Of a DNA stretch of 64,000 nt, positions 18,043 to 26,912 are shown in pieces. Below the pieces are notes generated by a model. The model searched no databases. It was not told the origin of the DNA and saw only the letters and a list, made by a program, of their open reading frames with translations. The stretch's first letter is position 1; every line of letters starts with the position of its first letter. This DNA is from Antarctobacter heliothermus. Its GTDB lineage: Bacteria > Pseudomonadota > Alphaproteobacteria > Rhodobacterales > Rhodobacteraceae. The DNA is taken from assembly GCF_002237555.1 (NCBI RefSeq), contig NZ_CP022540.1:2857001-2921000 (forward strand). Direction: 5' to 3'. Position numbers and translations under genes: made by a program.

Positions 18043-19023
18043 TTGGGCTTTGATCTTGGAGATCGGCAGATCACCGTTCCTGTTTTGCTGGCACCGCTGG
18101 CGGGAATCACCGATCTGCCGTTTCGCACACTTGTTTCGCGCTTTGGCGCTGGTCTTGTTGTGTCCGAGATGATCGCCAGCGGCGAATTTCTGACCGCGCG
18201 CCCCGGCACGCGGGAAAAGGCCGAACTGGGCGCGCAGATAGAGAATACGTCGGTTCAGATCGCCGGTCGAGAGGCGGGACCGATGGCAGAGGCGGCGCGC
18301 CGGGTGGCCGATATGGGCGCGCGGGTGATCGACATCAACATGGGGTGCCCTGCGAAGAAGGTGACAGGCGGATGGTCCGGGTCGGCGCTGATGCGGGCGC
18401 CGGATCACGCGCTGCGCCTGATAGAGGCGGTTGTTGAGGCGGTGGATTTACCAGTGACGTTAAAGACGCGGCTTGGCTGGGATGTGGACTGTTTGAACGC
18501 GCCGGATCTGGCGCGCAGGGCCGAAGGTGCAGGCGTCAGGATGATCGTCATTCATGGCCGCACGCGCTGTCAGTTTTACAAGGGTGCGGCCAACTGGGCC
18601 GCAATAAATGAGGTGAAGAGCGCTGTGCAAGTGCCTGTAATTGCGAACGGAGATGTCGTTGACGCCTCCGCTGCCAAAGACGCGCTGCGCCTGTCCGGGG
18701 CGGATGGCGTCATGATCGGACGCGGGGCGCAAGGGGCCCCTTGGCGGTTGGCGCAGGTTGCCCATGCCCTGTACGGCGCACCAAAACCGGACGTGCCCCG
18801 GGGCCGTGCGTTGATCGATATGGTCTGCGGACACTATGAGGCCATGCTGGACTTCTACGGGGCCACTCTGGGCAACCGTGTCGCGCGCAAACATCTGGGA
18901 TGGTACATGGATGCCGCCAACACGCCGCCAACGTTGCGCAAACGCCTGCTGACTGAACGGGACACGCGTGCCGTCCTGAGCCTGCTGCCAGAGGCGCTGA
19001 GCGCCGAGGCGGAGGTCGCGTGA
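18043..19023 (+). CDS. dusB: tRNA-dihydrouridine synthase (NifR3/DusB type)
   Basis: 326 residues from a TTG start. An FMN enzyme that reduces uridines in tRNA. VLLAPLAGITDLPFR opens the barrel, and NMGCPAKKVTGGWSGSAL holds the catalytic cysteine. RTRCQFYKGAANW, VIANGDVVDA and GVMIGRGAQGAPW follow. The frame is open from an ATG at 17911, but those first 44 residues do not look like this family. TTG at 18043 has AAGGA 8 bases upstream and gives the usual length. The gene is nifR3 of the classic Rhodobacter nifR3-ntrB-ntrC operon. Its stop overlaps the ntrB start (TGATG). Confidence 0.9.
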   Translation: MGFDLGDRQITVPVLLAPLAGITDLPFRTLVSRFGAGLVVSEMIASGEFLTARPGTREKAELGAQIENTSVQIAGREAGPMAEAARRVADMGARVIDINMGCPAKKVTGGWSGSALMRAPDHALRLIEAVVEAVDLPVTLKTRLGWDVDCLNAPDLARRAEGAGVRMIVIHGRTRCQFYKGAANWAAINEVKSAVQVPVIANGDVVDASAAKDALRLSGADGVMIGRGAQGAPWRLAQVAHALYGAPKPDVPRGRALIDMVCGHYEAMLDFYGATLGNRVARKHLGWYMDAANTPPTLRKRLLTERDTRAVLSLLPEALSAEAEVA

Positions 19024-20105
19024 TGGGCGAACTGGACACGAATATCTGGTCGTCACTGCCAGTTCCGGCAATCCTGATCGACGAGAATGACCAGATCGGC
19101 GATCTGAACCCGGCCGCCGAAGGGTTCATGAATAACTCGGCCAAGTGGTTGACCGGGCAGCCAATCTGGGACCGGCTGGCGGTTGACGCACCGCTGGAGG
19201 AAAGTTTCGCGCGTGCCCGCGAACAGGGCACGCCGCTATTTGTGAATGACGTCGACGTCGGCACCGGCAACCGCCCACCATTGGTCTGTAATCTGCAAAT
19301 CGCACCGCTGACGGACAAGCCGGGCTGGATGATCATGCTGATCAGTCCGCGTGAACTGGCCGGGCGCATGACGCAAAGCCATTCGGTCAAATCGGCGGCA
19401 AAATCGGCCATCGGCATGGCGGAAATGCTGGCGCATGAGATCAAGAACCCGCTGGCGGGCATCGCCGGGGCCGCACAGCTTCTCAGTATGAGCTTGTCTC
19501 CGGAAGACCTTGAATTAACGGATCTTATCGTGGTCGAGACTCGGCGCATCGTCAAGTTGCTGGAACAGGTTGAACAGTTCGGCAACCTGTCGGCCCCTGA
19601 ACGGCGCGAGGTCAACATTCACGATGTTCTGGACCGCGCCCGCCGCTCCTCATTGCTGGGATTCGGCGCGCACATGAAGATCATCGAGGACTATGATCCC
19701 TCGTTACCCATGGCGCTGGGAGATCCTGACCAGCTTTTGCAGGTGATCCTGAACCTGATCAAGAACGCATCGGAGGCGGCAGACCCACGGGAGGGGGGCA
19801 CGATCCGCCTGCATACCTTCTATGAGCACAGCTTTCGCCTGCGCCGGGCTGACGGATCGGGTCAGACCCTGCCGCTGCAGGTCGAGATTATCGACGACGG
19901 ACCCGGCCTGCCGCCGGACATCAAGGGCGACATCTTTGATCCCTTTGTGTCGGGCAAGGAAAACGGCACCGGCCTTGGTCTTGCCCTCGTGAGCAAGATC
20001 ATTTCCGACCACGACGGGTGGATTTCGGTCGACAGCGTCCCGGGGCGGACGGTGTTTCGCATATCGCTGCCGCGCGCACCTGCGGCACCAAAGGAGAGCA
20101 CATAA
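19023..20105 (+). CDS. ntrB: nitrogen regulation sensor kinase NtrB
   Basis: 360 residues. Senses nitrogen status through PII and phosphorylates or dephosphorylates NtrC, in the cytosol. The N-terminal PAS-like domain (residues 10-115) is followed by the phospho-acceptor helix MLAHEIKNPLAGIAGAAQLL (His near residue 139). The ATPase motifs are LLQVILNLIKNASEAA, EIIDDGPGLPPDI and GTGLGLALVSKI. The ATG at 19023 has GGAGG 7 bases upstream and overlaps the dus stop. No membrane segment is present, as expected for NtrB. Confidence 0.95.
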   Translation: MGELDTNIWSSLPVPAILIDENDQIGDLNPAAEGFMNNSAKWLTGQPIWDRLAVDAPLEESFARAREQGTPLFVNDVDVGTGNRPPLVCNLQIAPLTDKPGWMIMLISPRELAGRMTQSHSVKSAAKSAIGMAEMLAHEIKNPLAGIAGAAQLLSMSLSPEDLELTDLIVVETRRIVKLLEQVEQFGNLSAPERREVNIHDVLDRARRSSLLGFGAHMKIIEDYDPSLPMALGDPDQLLQVILNLIKNASEAADPREGGTIRLHTFYEHSFRLRRADGSGQTLPLQVEIIDDGPGLPPDIKGDIFDPFVSGKENGTGLGLALVSKIISDHDGWISVDSVPGRTVFRISLPRAPAAPKEST

Positions 20106-21476
20106 ATGGATGGTACAGTTCTGGTTGCGGATGATGACCGCACGATCCGCACGGTTCTGACGCAGGCCCTGACCCGCGCCGGATGCAAGGTGCACGCCAC
20201 CTCCAGCCTGACGACGCTGATGCGATGGGTGGCCGAGGGCAAGGGCGACGTCGTGATTTCCGATGTTGTCATGCCCGATGGCAATGGGTTGGAAATGCTG
20301 CCCAAAATCGCCGAGGACCGCCCCGGTCTGCCGGTGATCGTGATTTCGGCGCAAAACACCATCATGACGGCGATTCAGGCGGCAGAGGCCGAAGCCTATG
20401 ACTACCTGCCCAAGCCTTTTGACCTGCCCGATCTGATGAAGCGGACCGCGCGGGCGCTGGAAAACCGCAATCGTGCCCCCCGGCGGGAAGAGCCGGTGGT
20501 GGGCGCCGATGAACCCGATGAACTGCCGCTGGTGGGCAAGACGCCCGCCATGCAAGGGCTGTACCGGCTTGTCGCGCGGGTGATGAACACCGATCTGCCA
20601 GTGCTGATCACCGGCGAAAGCGGCACCGGAAAATCGCTGATTGCCCGCGCATTGCATGATTTCAGCGACCGGCGGACGCTGCCTTTTGTGACTGTCAACA
20701 GTTCTGATCTGGCCGATCTGGATGGTCCGGCGCGGGTCTTGGCGCGGGTTCGGGGCGGCACGTTGTTGATTGATGAGATTGCCGACATCTCCGATGAGAT
20801 TCAGGCCCGTATCGTGCGCATGATGGATGTGCCGGGCGATCATGTGCCACGGTTTCTGGCCTCGTCGCAGCATGATCCGCAATCGCTGATCGAAGATGGC
20901 AAGGTGCGGCAGGATCTGTTCTACCGGCTGGACGGAGCGGCGATTGCCGTGCCCAGCCTGCGGGAACGGGTTGAGGATATTCCGTTGCTGGCCGAACATT
21001 TCCTGAACCGTGCCGAACGTGAGGGCGCGCCGAAACGCTGGCTTTCTGAAGGGGCGGCGGATTTGTTCCGGGTCTATTCTTGGCCCGGCAATGTGCGCCA
21101 GTTGGAAAACGCGGTGCGCCGCCTCAGCCTGACCAGCCGCGCCGAGGAAATCACCCGCGCCGAGGTTGAGGCTGTGCTGGGCAACCAGCCCGAGACGGGC
21201 CCCGTGCTGCGTGGTGGTGACAGTGACAAGCTGGGCGAAAGCGTGGGCCGTCACCTGCGGCGCTACTTTGATCTGCACGGCGCGATGCTGCCGCCGCCCG
21301 GTCTGTATGGCCGCATCCTGCGCGAGGTAGAGGCCCCGTTGATCGAGATTGCATTGGAGGCCACCGGCGGAAATCAGGCGAAATGCGCCGATCTGCTCGG
21401 CATCAATCGCAATACTTTGCGCAAGAAGATCACCGACCTTGATATTCGCGTGACACGACGCCGCAAGTTGATGTAA
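20106..21476 (+). CDS. ntrC: nitrogen regulation response regulator NtrC, lacking the GAFTGA loop
   Basis: 456 residues: receiver domain (phospho-acceptor Asp in [13 protein letters not shown]), AAA+ domain (GESGTGKS near residue 170, [12 protein letters not shown]) and a Fis-type DNA-binding C-terminus ([25 protein letters not shown]). Between the first conserved strand ([13 protein letters not shown]) and GGTLLIDE only about 20 residues remain. The GAFTGA loop that contacts sigma-54 is absent. This matches what is known for Rhodobacter capsulatus NtrC, which activates the housekeeping polymerase. It starts directly after the ntrB stop, with AAGGAG about 9 bases upstream. Confidence 0.95.
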   Translation: MDGTVLVADDDRTIRTVLTQALTRAGCKVHATSSLTTLMRWVAEGKGDVVISDVVMPDGNGLEMLPKIAEDRPGLPVIVISAQNTIMTAIQAAEAEAYDYLPKPFDLPDLMKRTARALENRNRAPRREEPVVGADEPDELPLVGKTPAMQGLYRLVARVMNTDLPVLITGESGTGKSLIARALHDFSDRRTLPFVTVNSSDLADLDGPARVLARVRGGTLLIDEIADISDEIQARIVRMMDVPGDHVPRFLASSQHDPQSLIEDGKVRQDLFYRLDGAAIAVPSLRERVEDIPLLAEHFLNRAEREGAPKRWLSEGAADLFRVYSWPGNVRQLENAVRRLSLTSRAEEITRAEVEAVLGNQPETGPVLRGGDSDKLGESVGRHLRRYFDLHGAMLPPPGLYGRILREVEAPLIEIALEATGGNQAKCADLLGINRNTLRKKITDLDIRVTRRRKLM

Positions 21477-21586
21477 AAGAGCCACATATGTGTGACCCCG
21501 CCGCCTCTGCGTGGTGAGAAGGTCACAAGGTTTGGCGGTTGCCGTCGTCTGGTCCCCCAGAGATGGCACTTTTACGAGGGTAGGCT

Positions 21587-23866
21587 GTGGCCACGCGGGC
21601 ACGCTCTATGTTCCGGTCTCCGACTTGGGCGCTGTTTACGCGTCTGCGGCGGACACGGTTGTTTCAGAACGTCGTCACCCTGTTGCTGGTGGCGCTGGGG
21701 CCGGTGCTGGCTATTGCCACCTTCTTGGTGCTGGGGCCGCTGGATCAGGGCGCAACCGCGTTCAGCCTGCGACTCGTTTTGCTGGCCGATCTGGTCTACG
21801 TCTTGTTGCTGGCGGCGCTGGTTCTGGCCCGCGTGGCGCGCATGGTGGCCGACCGGCGGGCGCAATCGGCGGGTTCTCGCCTGCACCTGCGGCTGACGGC
21901 GGCCTTTGCCATGATGGCGCTGTTGCCGACCGTGACCGTGGCGGTCTTTGCGGTGCTGACCATCAACATCGGGCTGGAGACGTGGTTTTCCAGCCGGGTT
22001 CAGAACGTGGTCGGTGCCTCGCTTGCCGCGGCAGAGGCCTATGAGGCAGAAACCCGCGCGGGTCTGGTACAGGACGCGCGCGCGCTTGGGGCCTTTCTGG
22101 ACGAAAACCGCCGCCGCAACTTTGTCATGGACGATGGCGAGTTGCGGCAGGTTCTCAGCCAAGGGCAGGGCCAGATCCAGCGCGGCCTGCGCGAGGCCTA
22201 TGTGATCAACAGCGAAGGCGATATTCGCGCGCGGGGCGAACGGTCCTATCTTTTCGATTTCGAAGAGCCCGCGTCGGCGGATTTCCTGCGCGCCGATGCA
22301 GAGGGGCTGACCGTCATTCCCGACTGGGACAACAATGAGGTCCGCGCGCTGTTGCCACTGGAAGCCTTTGCAGACCGCTATCTTTATGTCAGCCGTCAGG
22401 TGGACGGGCAAATCCTCAACCTGCTGGACGAGACGCAGGAAACCGCGCGCTTTTATCAGCAGCAGGAAACCGAGCGGGGCAGGCAGTTGTTTGACTTTGC
22501 CTTGCTCTATCTGGGTTTTGCGCTGCTGTTGATCCTTGCGGCGACCTGGGCGGGCCTGTGGTTCGCCGAGCGGCTCAGCCGTCCGGTCGGGCGACTGACC
22601 GGCGCGGCACAGCTTGTCGGGTCCGGCGATCTGGACGTGCAGGTAAAGGAAGAGGACGGCGACGACGAAATCTCGATGCTGGGGCGCTACTTCAACCAGA
22701 TGACCCGCCAGCTAAAGGCGCAGCGTGAAACGCTGTTGGAAAACACCCGCCAGATCGAACGACGCCAGCGGTTGTTTGATTCTGTGCTGTCCTCTGTCAC
22801 CTCCGGTGTTGTGGGGCTGGACGCCGAAGGCAAGGTGACTTTTGTAAACCGCTCGGCGGAACGCCTGTTGGGCTGGCATGAAACCCATCGCTCGGTGCCG
22901 ATGACGGTTGCGGTGCCGGAATTTGGCGCGCTGTTTGACCGGCTGCGGCAGGACGGGCTGGAGACGGCCCAGCAAGAGATCAAGGTCAGTCGCGAGGGGC
23001 GACTGGAACATCTGCTGGTGCGGCTGTCGACCCGGCGGCGCAAGGACCGCTCGCTAGAGGGGTATGTGGTGGCCTTTGACGATGTGACCGATCTGGTCAG
23101 TGCGCAGCGTATGGCGGCATGGGGCGATGTGGCGCGCCGCATCGCGCATGAGATCAAGAACCCGCTGACACCGATCAAACTGTCCGCCGAACGCATCAAG
23201 CGCAGCTTTGCCGGCAAGCTGGAAGAGCGCGACACCGGCAAGGTCAGCGACCTGACGGACCGCATCGTGCGCCAGACAGAGACGCTCAAACGTATCGTGG
23301 ATGAGTTTTCCGAATTTGCCCGCATGCCGGAACCCAACCGCAAGCCAGAAGATCTGGCCGCGCTGCTGCGTGAGGCGGTGCTGTTGCAGGAAACCGGCCA
23401 GCCCAACGTGCATTTCGATATGCAGATCCCGGATGAACCGATGTGGGCGGATCTGGACGCGGACATGATTGGCGGGCAGGCGCTGCTGAACCTGATCAAG
23501 AACGCGGGTGAGGCGATTGAAACGCTTCAGGAACAAGGCGCGCCAGAGGGCCACCAGCCTGAAGTCCGCGTCACGGCCGAGGTGGCCGAGGATGGCCGCG
23601 CTGAAATCCGTATCATGGACAACGGCATCGGCTTGCCCGAAGATCGGGCGCGGCTGTTTGAGCCTTATGTGACGACGCGGGACAAGGGCACCGGTCTGGG
23701 CCTGCCCATCGTTAAGAAGATCATCGAGGAACACGGCGGAACGCTGACGCTGGAAGACGCGCCAGCCTTTGCCGAGGGCGCCCGTGCGGGCGCCATGGCG
23801 GTCATCCGACTGCCGCTGAACCGTACAGCAGAGGCACACCGCGCCGATGCTTTGGAAGGTGTGTGA
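21587..23866 (+). CDS. ntrY: membrane sensor kinase NtrY
   Basis: 759 residues. N-terminal membrane segments near 28-52, 62-85 and 105-130, a periplasmic sensor region of about 150 residues, and a further segment near 300-322. Then a HAMP linker (RLSRPVGRLTGAAQLVGSGDLDV), a PAS domain (LFDSVLSSVTSGVVGLDAEG), the phospho-acceptor RRIAHEIKNPLTPIKLSAERI and ATPase motifs (ALLNLIKNAGEAIE, GTGLGLPIVKKI). It pairs with NtrX in nitrogen, redox and envelope control in alphaproteobacteria. The GTG at 21587 follows GAGGGTAGG; an ATG at 21608 is an alternative. Confidence 0.94.
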   Translation: MATRARSMFRSPTWALFTRLRRTRLFQNVVTLLLVALGPVLAIATFLVLGPLDQGATAFSLRLVLLADLVYVLLLAALVLARVARMVADRRAQSAGSRLHLRLTAAFAMMALLPTVTVAVFAVLTINIGLETWFSSRVQNVVGASLAAAEAYEAETRAGLVQDARALGAFLDENRRRNFVMDDGELRQVLSQGQGQIQRGLREAYVINSEGDIRARGERSYLFDFEEPASADFLRADAEGLTVIPDWDNNEVRALLPLEAFADRYLYVSRQVDGQILNLLDETQETARFYQQQETERGRQLFDFALLYLGFALLLILAATWAGLWFAERLSRPVGRLTGAAQLVGSGDLDVQVKEEDGDDEISMLGRYFNQMTRQLKAQRETLLENTRQIERRQRLFDSVLSSVTSGVVGLDAEGKVTFVNRSAERLLGWHETHRSVPMTVAVPEFGALFDRLRQDGLETAQQEIKVSREGRLEHLLVRLSTRRRKDRSLEGYVVAFDDVTDLVSAQRMAAWGDVARRIAHEIKNPLTPIKLSAERIKRSFAGKLEERDTGKVSDLTDRIVRQTETLKRIVDEFSEFARMPEPNRKPEDLAALLREAVLLQETGQPNVHFDMQIPDEPMWADLDADMIGGQALLNLIKNAGEAIETLQEQGAPEGHQPEVRVTAEVAEDGRAEIRIMDNGIGLPEDRARLFEPYVTTRDKGTGLGLPIVKKIIEEHGGTLTLEDAPAFAEGARAGAMAVIRLPLNRTAEAHRADALEGV

Positions 23867-23890
23867 GTACCAGCGAATGAGAGGGCAGAG

Positions 23891-25306
23891 ATGAGTGACA
23901 TCCTGATTGTCGACGATGAGCGCGATATCCGCGAATTGATCGGGGATATCCTTGAGGACGAAGGCTATGCGACCCGGCTGGCTGCCAACAGTCAGGAGGC
24001 GATGACCGAAATCAACGCCGAACCGCCCGCGCTGCTGATCCTCGATATCTGGCTGAAGGACAGCAAGATGGACGGGATCGACATTCTCAAGACCGTCAAG
24101 CGCGACAACCCCGACATCCCGGTGGTGATCATCTCGGGTCATGGCAACATCGAGATCGCCGTGGCGGCGATCAAGCAGGGGGCCTATGATTTCATCGAAA
24201 AGCCGTTCAACATTGACCAGCTTCTGGTGGTGATCCGCCGCGCGATGGAGGCATCCTTGTTGCGCCGCGAAAACACCCAGCTGAAACGCGGCGAGGTGAA
24301 ATCGGCCGAGATGATCGGCGACAGTGCGTCGTTCCGCGCGCTGATCAGCCAGTTGGACAAAGTGACCAAATCCAATGGTCGGGTGATGCTGACCGGTCCG
24401 GCGGGTGCGGGCAAAGAGGTCGCCGCACGCTATGTCCACGCCCAGTCGAACCGTGCCAAGGCCCCGTTCGTGACCGTTAACTGCGCGGGCGTAGAGCCTG
24501 AGATGATGGAGGCGATGCTGTTTGGCCGCGAAACCGCCAAGCGCGGGGTTGAGCCGGGGTTGCTAGAACAGGCGCATGGCGGCGTAGTCTATTTCGACGA
24601 GGTCGCCGACATGCCCAACGGCACCCAGTCCAAGATCCTGCGCGTGCTGGTCGATCAACAGTTCACCCGTGTGGGGGGCAACGACAAGGTGCGTGTCGAC
24701 CTGCGGGTGATTTCCTCCACCAACCGCGACTTGCAGACAGAGATTGCCGCAGGCCGGTTCCGGGAGGAACTGTATCACCGGCTGAATGTGGTACCGATTG
24801 CGGTGCCCTCGCTGGCAGAACGGCGGGAGGACATCCCGGTGCTGGCAGAACATTTCATCGAACAATGCAACCGCGCCCAGGGATTGCCTCTACGCCAGAT
24901 GACCGAAGAGGCGGTGGCCCTGATGCAGACCATGACTTGGCCCGGCAACGTTCGCCAGCTCAAGAACCTTGTGGAACGGGTGCTGATTCTGGGCGATGGC
25001 ACCGGCCCGATCGAGGCCCGCGAACTGCCGCAGGACAGCGCGCCGGGTGAGGGGGCAGAGGACCGCGTGGTGCTTTCGGGCACGCTGGCGACCCTGCCGC
25101 TGCGCGAGGCGCGCGAGGCGTTTGAGCGCGAGTACCTGCTGACGCAGATCAACCGGTTTGGCGGCAATATCTCCCGCACGGCGTCGTTTGTCGGCATGGA
25201 ACGCTCGGCCCTGCACCGCAAGCTGAAGTCGTTGGGGGTTGTGACCTCGGCCAAATCCGGCGCGCGGATCGCGCGGGTGGATGGCACCTATACCGAGGCG
25301 ACCTGA
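23891..25306 (+). CDS. ntrX: response regulator NtrX
   Basis: 471 residues: receiver (Asp in ALLILDIWLKDSKMDG), AAA+ domain (GPAGAGKEVAARYVHA; GGVVYFDEVADM; NVRQLKNLVERVLIL) and a Fis-type C-terminus (INRFGGNISRTASFVGMERSALHRKLKSLGV). As in the NtrC of this window, the canonical GAFTGA loop is missing. The segment reads LFGRETAKRGVEPGLLEQAHGG where sigma-54 activators carry GAFTGA. Partner of NtrY, 24 bases downstream of it. It probably acts as a repressor or a sigma-70-type regulator. Confidence 0.94.
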   Translation: MSDILIVDDERDIRELIGDILEDEGYATRLAANSQEAMTEINAEPPALLILDIWLKDSKMDGIDILKTVKRDNPDIPVVIISGHGNIEIAVAAIKQGAYDFIEKPFNIDQLLVVIRRAMEASLLRRENTQLKRGEVKSAEMIGDSASFRALISQLDKVTKSNGRVMLTGPAGAGKEVAARYVHAQSNRAKAPFVTVNCAGVEPEMMEAMLFGRETAKRGVEPGLLEQAHGGVVYFDEVADMPNGTQSKILRVLVDQQFTRVGGNDKVRVDLRVISSTNRDLQTEIAAGRFREELYHRLNVVPIAVPSLAERREDIPVLAEHFIEQCNRAQGLPLRQMTEEAVALMQTMTWPGNVRQLKNLVERVLILGDGTGPIEARELPQDSAPGEGAEDRVVLSGTLATLPLREAREAFEREYLLTQINRFGGNISRTASFVGMERSALHRKLKSLGVVTSAKSGARIARVDGTYTEAT

Positions 25307-25321
25307 CGCGGAGGGGCCGCA

Positions 25322-25957
25322 ATGATTGTGACGCGACGCGGCGCGCTGGTGCTGACGGGTCTTGCCCTTGCGGGCTGCGCGGCTCCGATCCCGGGTGATG
25401 GACCAAGTGGTGGGCCAGAAGTCGGACCAGATGAAAGCGACAAGCTGTCCTTTGCCGCGGGGGCGGAGGGGCAGTCCGCCAAGATCGCCGCGGTAGAACA
25501 GGCGATTCTGGCACTGGGACCGGTGGTTGCGCCCGATGAGGCGGCGGCAGTGGCGCGGATCGCCGTGGTCGAGCCGCTGAACTGGGCGCGCGACTGGGAT
25601 GCGGTGGACCCGCCGCTGATCCACAACATCGCCGTCAACACCGGGGTCAAGCCGCGTGGGTTGTGCAAACACTGGGCCGATGATCTTGAGGCGCGCTTGC
25701 GACAGGAGGGGTTGCAGAGCCTCAGCCTGCACCGCGCCATCGCCAATGCTGACAATCTGCGCATCGAACATTCCACGGTGATCGTCTCAACCCGCGGGGC
25801 GGCGATGGACACCGGTTTGGTGCTGGACCCTTGGCGTATGGGGCAGGGGCGGTTGTGGTTCGGACGGGTGGTTGAAGATCCCAAGTACCGTTGGGTGCCC
25901 CGTGCCGAGGTCTTTGCCATGAAGCGGGCGCGCCGGGCGCGGCGCGACGGACTATAG
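25322..25957 (+). CDS. putative lipoprotein with a possible Cys-His-Asp triad
   Basis: 211 residues. A twin-Arg-like start (VTRRGALVLTGLALAGC) ends in a lipobox with Cys19. The mature part contains GVKPRGLCKHWADDLEARL (Cys115), NLRIEHSTVIVSTRG (His150) and GLVLDPWRMGQGRLWF (Asp169). The order Cys, His in a strand, then Asp-Pro-Trp resembles papain-like or transglutaminase-like folds; this is inference. GGAGGGG precedes the ATG and the gap to ntrX is 15 bases, so it may be co-transcribed with ntrYX. I know of no assigned function. Confidence 0.75.
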   Translation: MIVTRRGALVLTGLALAGCAAPIPGDGPSGGPEVGPDESDKLSFAAGAEGQSAKIAAVEQAILALGPVVAPDEAAAVARIAVVEPLNWARDWDAVDPPLIHNIAVNTGVKPRGLCKHWADDLEARLRQEGLQSLSLHRAIANADNLRIEHSTVIVSTRGAAMDTGLVLDPWRMGQGRLWFGRVVEDPKYRWVPRAEVFAMKRARRARRDGL

Positions 25958-25972
25958 CTGGGGATTATAGCA

Positions 25973-26024
25973 GCGGTTTCTGACTGCGGTTTCTGACTGA
26001 GGATTCTGACTGAGGATTCTGGCC
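25973..26024. repeat. four tandem copies of a 13-bp unit
   Basis: Units GCGGTTTCTGACT, GCGGTTTCTGACT, GAGGATTCTGACT and GAGGATTCTGGCC follow one another without gaps, starting 16 bases after the lipoprotein stop codon. Confidence 0.85.
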
Positions 26025-26144
26025 GGGGGCGTCGTGCGGGACTCGTCCCGGCCCTGCGGGCCGCAACATCGCCCGCCCGCCAACCCCGCCTTGTCGCGCC
26101 TGACGGCGCGTTGGCCGCTTCGCGATTCACCCGTGAACAAGCCC
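26025..26144. other. non-coding left flank of the inverted-repeat element
   Basis: GC-rich stretch with small inverted repeats (for example GGCCCTGCGGGCC) between the tandem repeats and the nested hairpin. It probably belongs to the same repetitive region; no gene is supported. Confidence 0.4.
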
Positions 26145-26304
26145 GCCTGTTCCCCGAACCCATCTCTCGCTTTCTTGCTGCCTGAGCCACCCGCGAGCGG
26201 GCTGCAAGGGCAAGCCGCCTGAAGGCGGGGCAAAGCCCCCTTGCAGCCCGCCCCCGCGCGTCTCTTTTCGGCATCAAGCGAGAGATGGCTCCGGGGGAAC
26301 AGGC
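26145..26304. repeat. large nested inverted repeat, probable dispersed intergenic element
   Basis: The outer arms 26145-26172 and 26276-26304 are near-perfect inverted copies of about 28 bases (CCTGTTCCCC...CATCTCTCGCTT). Inside them, GCGGGCTGCAAGGG (26197-26210) pairs perfectly with CCCTTGCAGCCCGC (26238-26251), enclosing a third small hairpin (CCGCC-TGAA-GGCGG). No credible gene lies here: the short frames on both strands are rich in Arg, Pro and Gly. I recall similar sequence between genes of other Rhodobacterales, unverified. Confidence 0.7.
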
Positions 26305-26319
26305 TTTATCGTTGTTGGG

Positions 26320-26787
26320 TCAGAGGACGCGCGCCATGAGAGCCTCACCCTGTGCGATGTGGCCCGTGCGTGTGAACCCGTATCTTTCGTAAAGTGGCAG
26401 GGCCGAACCGGGGCCGTCGACCACGCTGAGGCTGGCGCGGCTTTGCCCCGATGCGCGGGCGAGGTCTAGGAAATGGCGCAGGGCGGTCTGGCCGTGGCCT
26501 TTGCCCTGATGCTGTCTGTCGATAAGCAGCCGCCAGAGGTAGAACATGTTGCTATCAATGCCGCTGTCCGGGTCCGGAGCGGCCTCCGGCAGGCCGAAAT
26601 GGATCATGGACATCAGGCCGATGGGTGTGTCGCCGTCCCAGATGCTCAGGATCGTGCTGCCGGGTTCATAGGCCTGTTGCGCGATGGTCACGGCGGCTGG
26701 CGCCACAAAATCGCGCTGCGCGGGGTGGATCTCAAGCGCGCAGAGCGCCCGCAGGTTGGTGCGGGTGATGGGGCGAAACAGGGTCAT
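26320..26787 (-). CDS. GNAT family N-acetyltransferase
   Basis: 155 residues. FYLWRLLIDRQHQGKGHGQTALRHFLDLAR contains the acetyl-CoA pyrophosphate-binding signature (Q-x-K-G-x-G/A). SLSVVDGPGSALPLYERYGFTRTG is the usual C-terminal alpha/beta segment. The substrate is unknown; the acceptor-binding part is not diagnostic. ATG at 26787 was chosen over a GTG at 26811, but neither has a clear ribosome binding site. Divergent from trkA. Confidence 0.85.
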   Translation of the reverse strand: MTLFRPITRTNLRALCALEIHPAQRDFVAPAAVTIAQQAYEPGSTILSIWDGDTPIGLMSMIHFGLPEAAPDPDSGIDSNMFYLWRLLIDRQHQGKGHGQTALRHFLDLARASGQSRASLSVVDGPGSALPLYERYGFTRTGHIAQGEALMARVL

Positions 26788-26912
26788 GGCGGCAGTTTGT
26801 GCGCCGCGCACATGGGGCGCAAGACCCGGCTGCCCGTTGACGGCGCCGCGCCTGCATGCGAAGCGATAGGTTCAACCGCCGAAATTCGGCGCAGGGGCAG
26901 GCTCAAGAGCGC

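Noticed and set aside
21483..21492. CACATATGTG palindrome between ntrC and ntrY
   Set aside because: Ten bases only, and no second copy or spacing that would support an operator.
19704..21602. 632-residue open frame antisense to ntrB/ntrC
   Set aside because: His/Arg/Gln-rich shadow of well-supported genes on the other strand.
23054..24439. 461-residue open frame antisense to ntrY/ntrX
   Set aside because: Spans two well-supported genes and the gap between them; shadow composition.
26034..26222. 62-residue plus-strand frame and opposite 93-residue frame in the repeat region
   Set aside because: Both lie inside the inverted-repeat element and are Arg/Pro/Gly-rich. Similar small frames may be annotated in other genomes because the repeat is shared, not because they encode protein.
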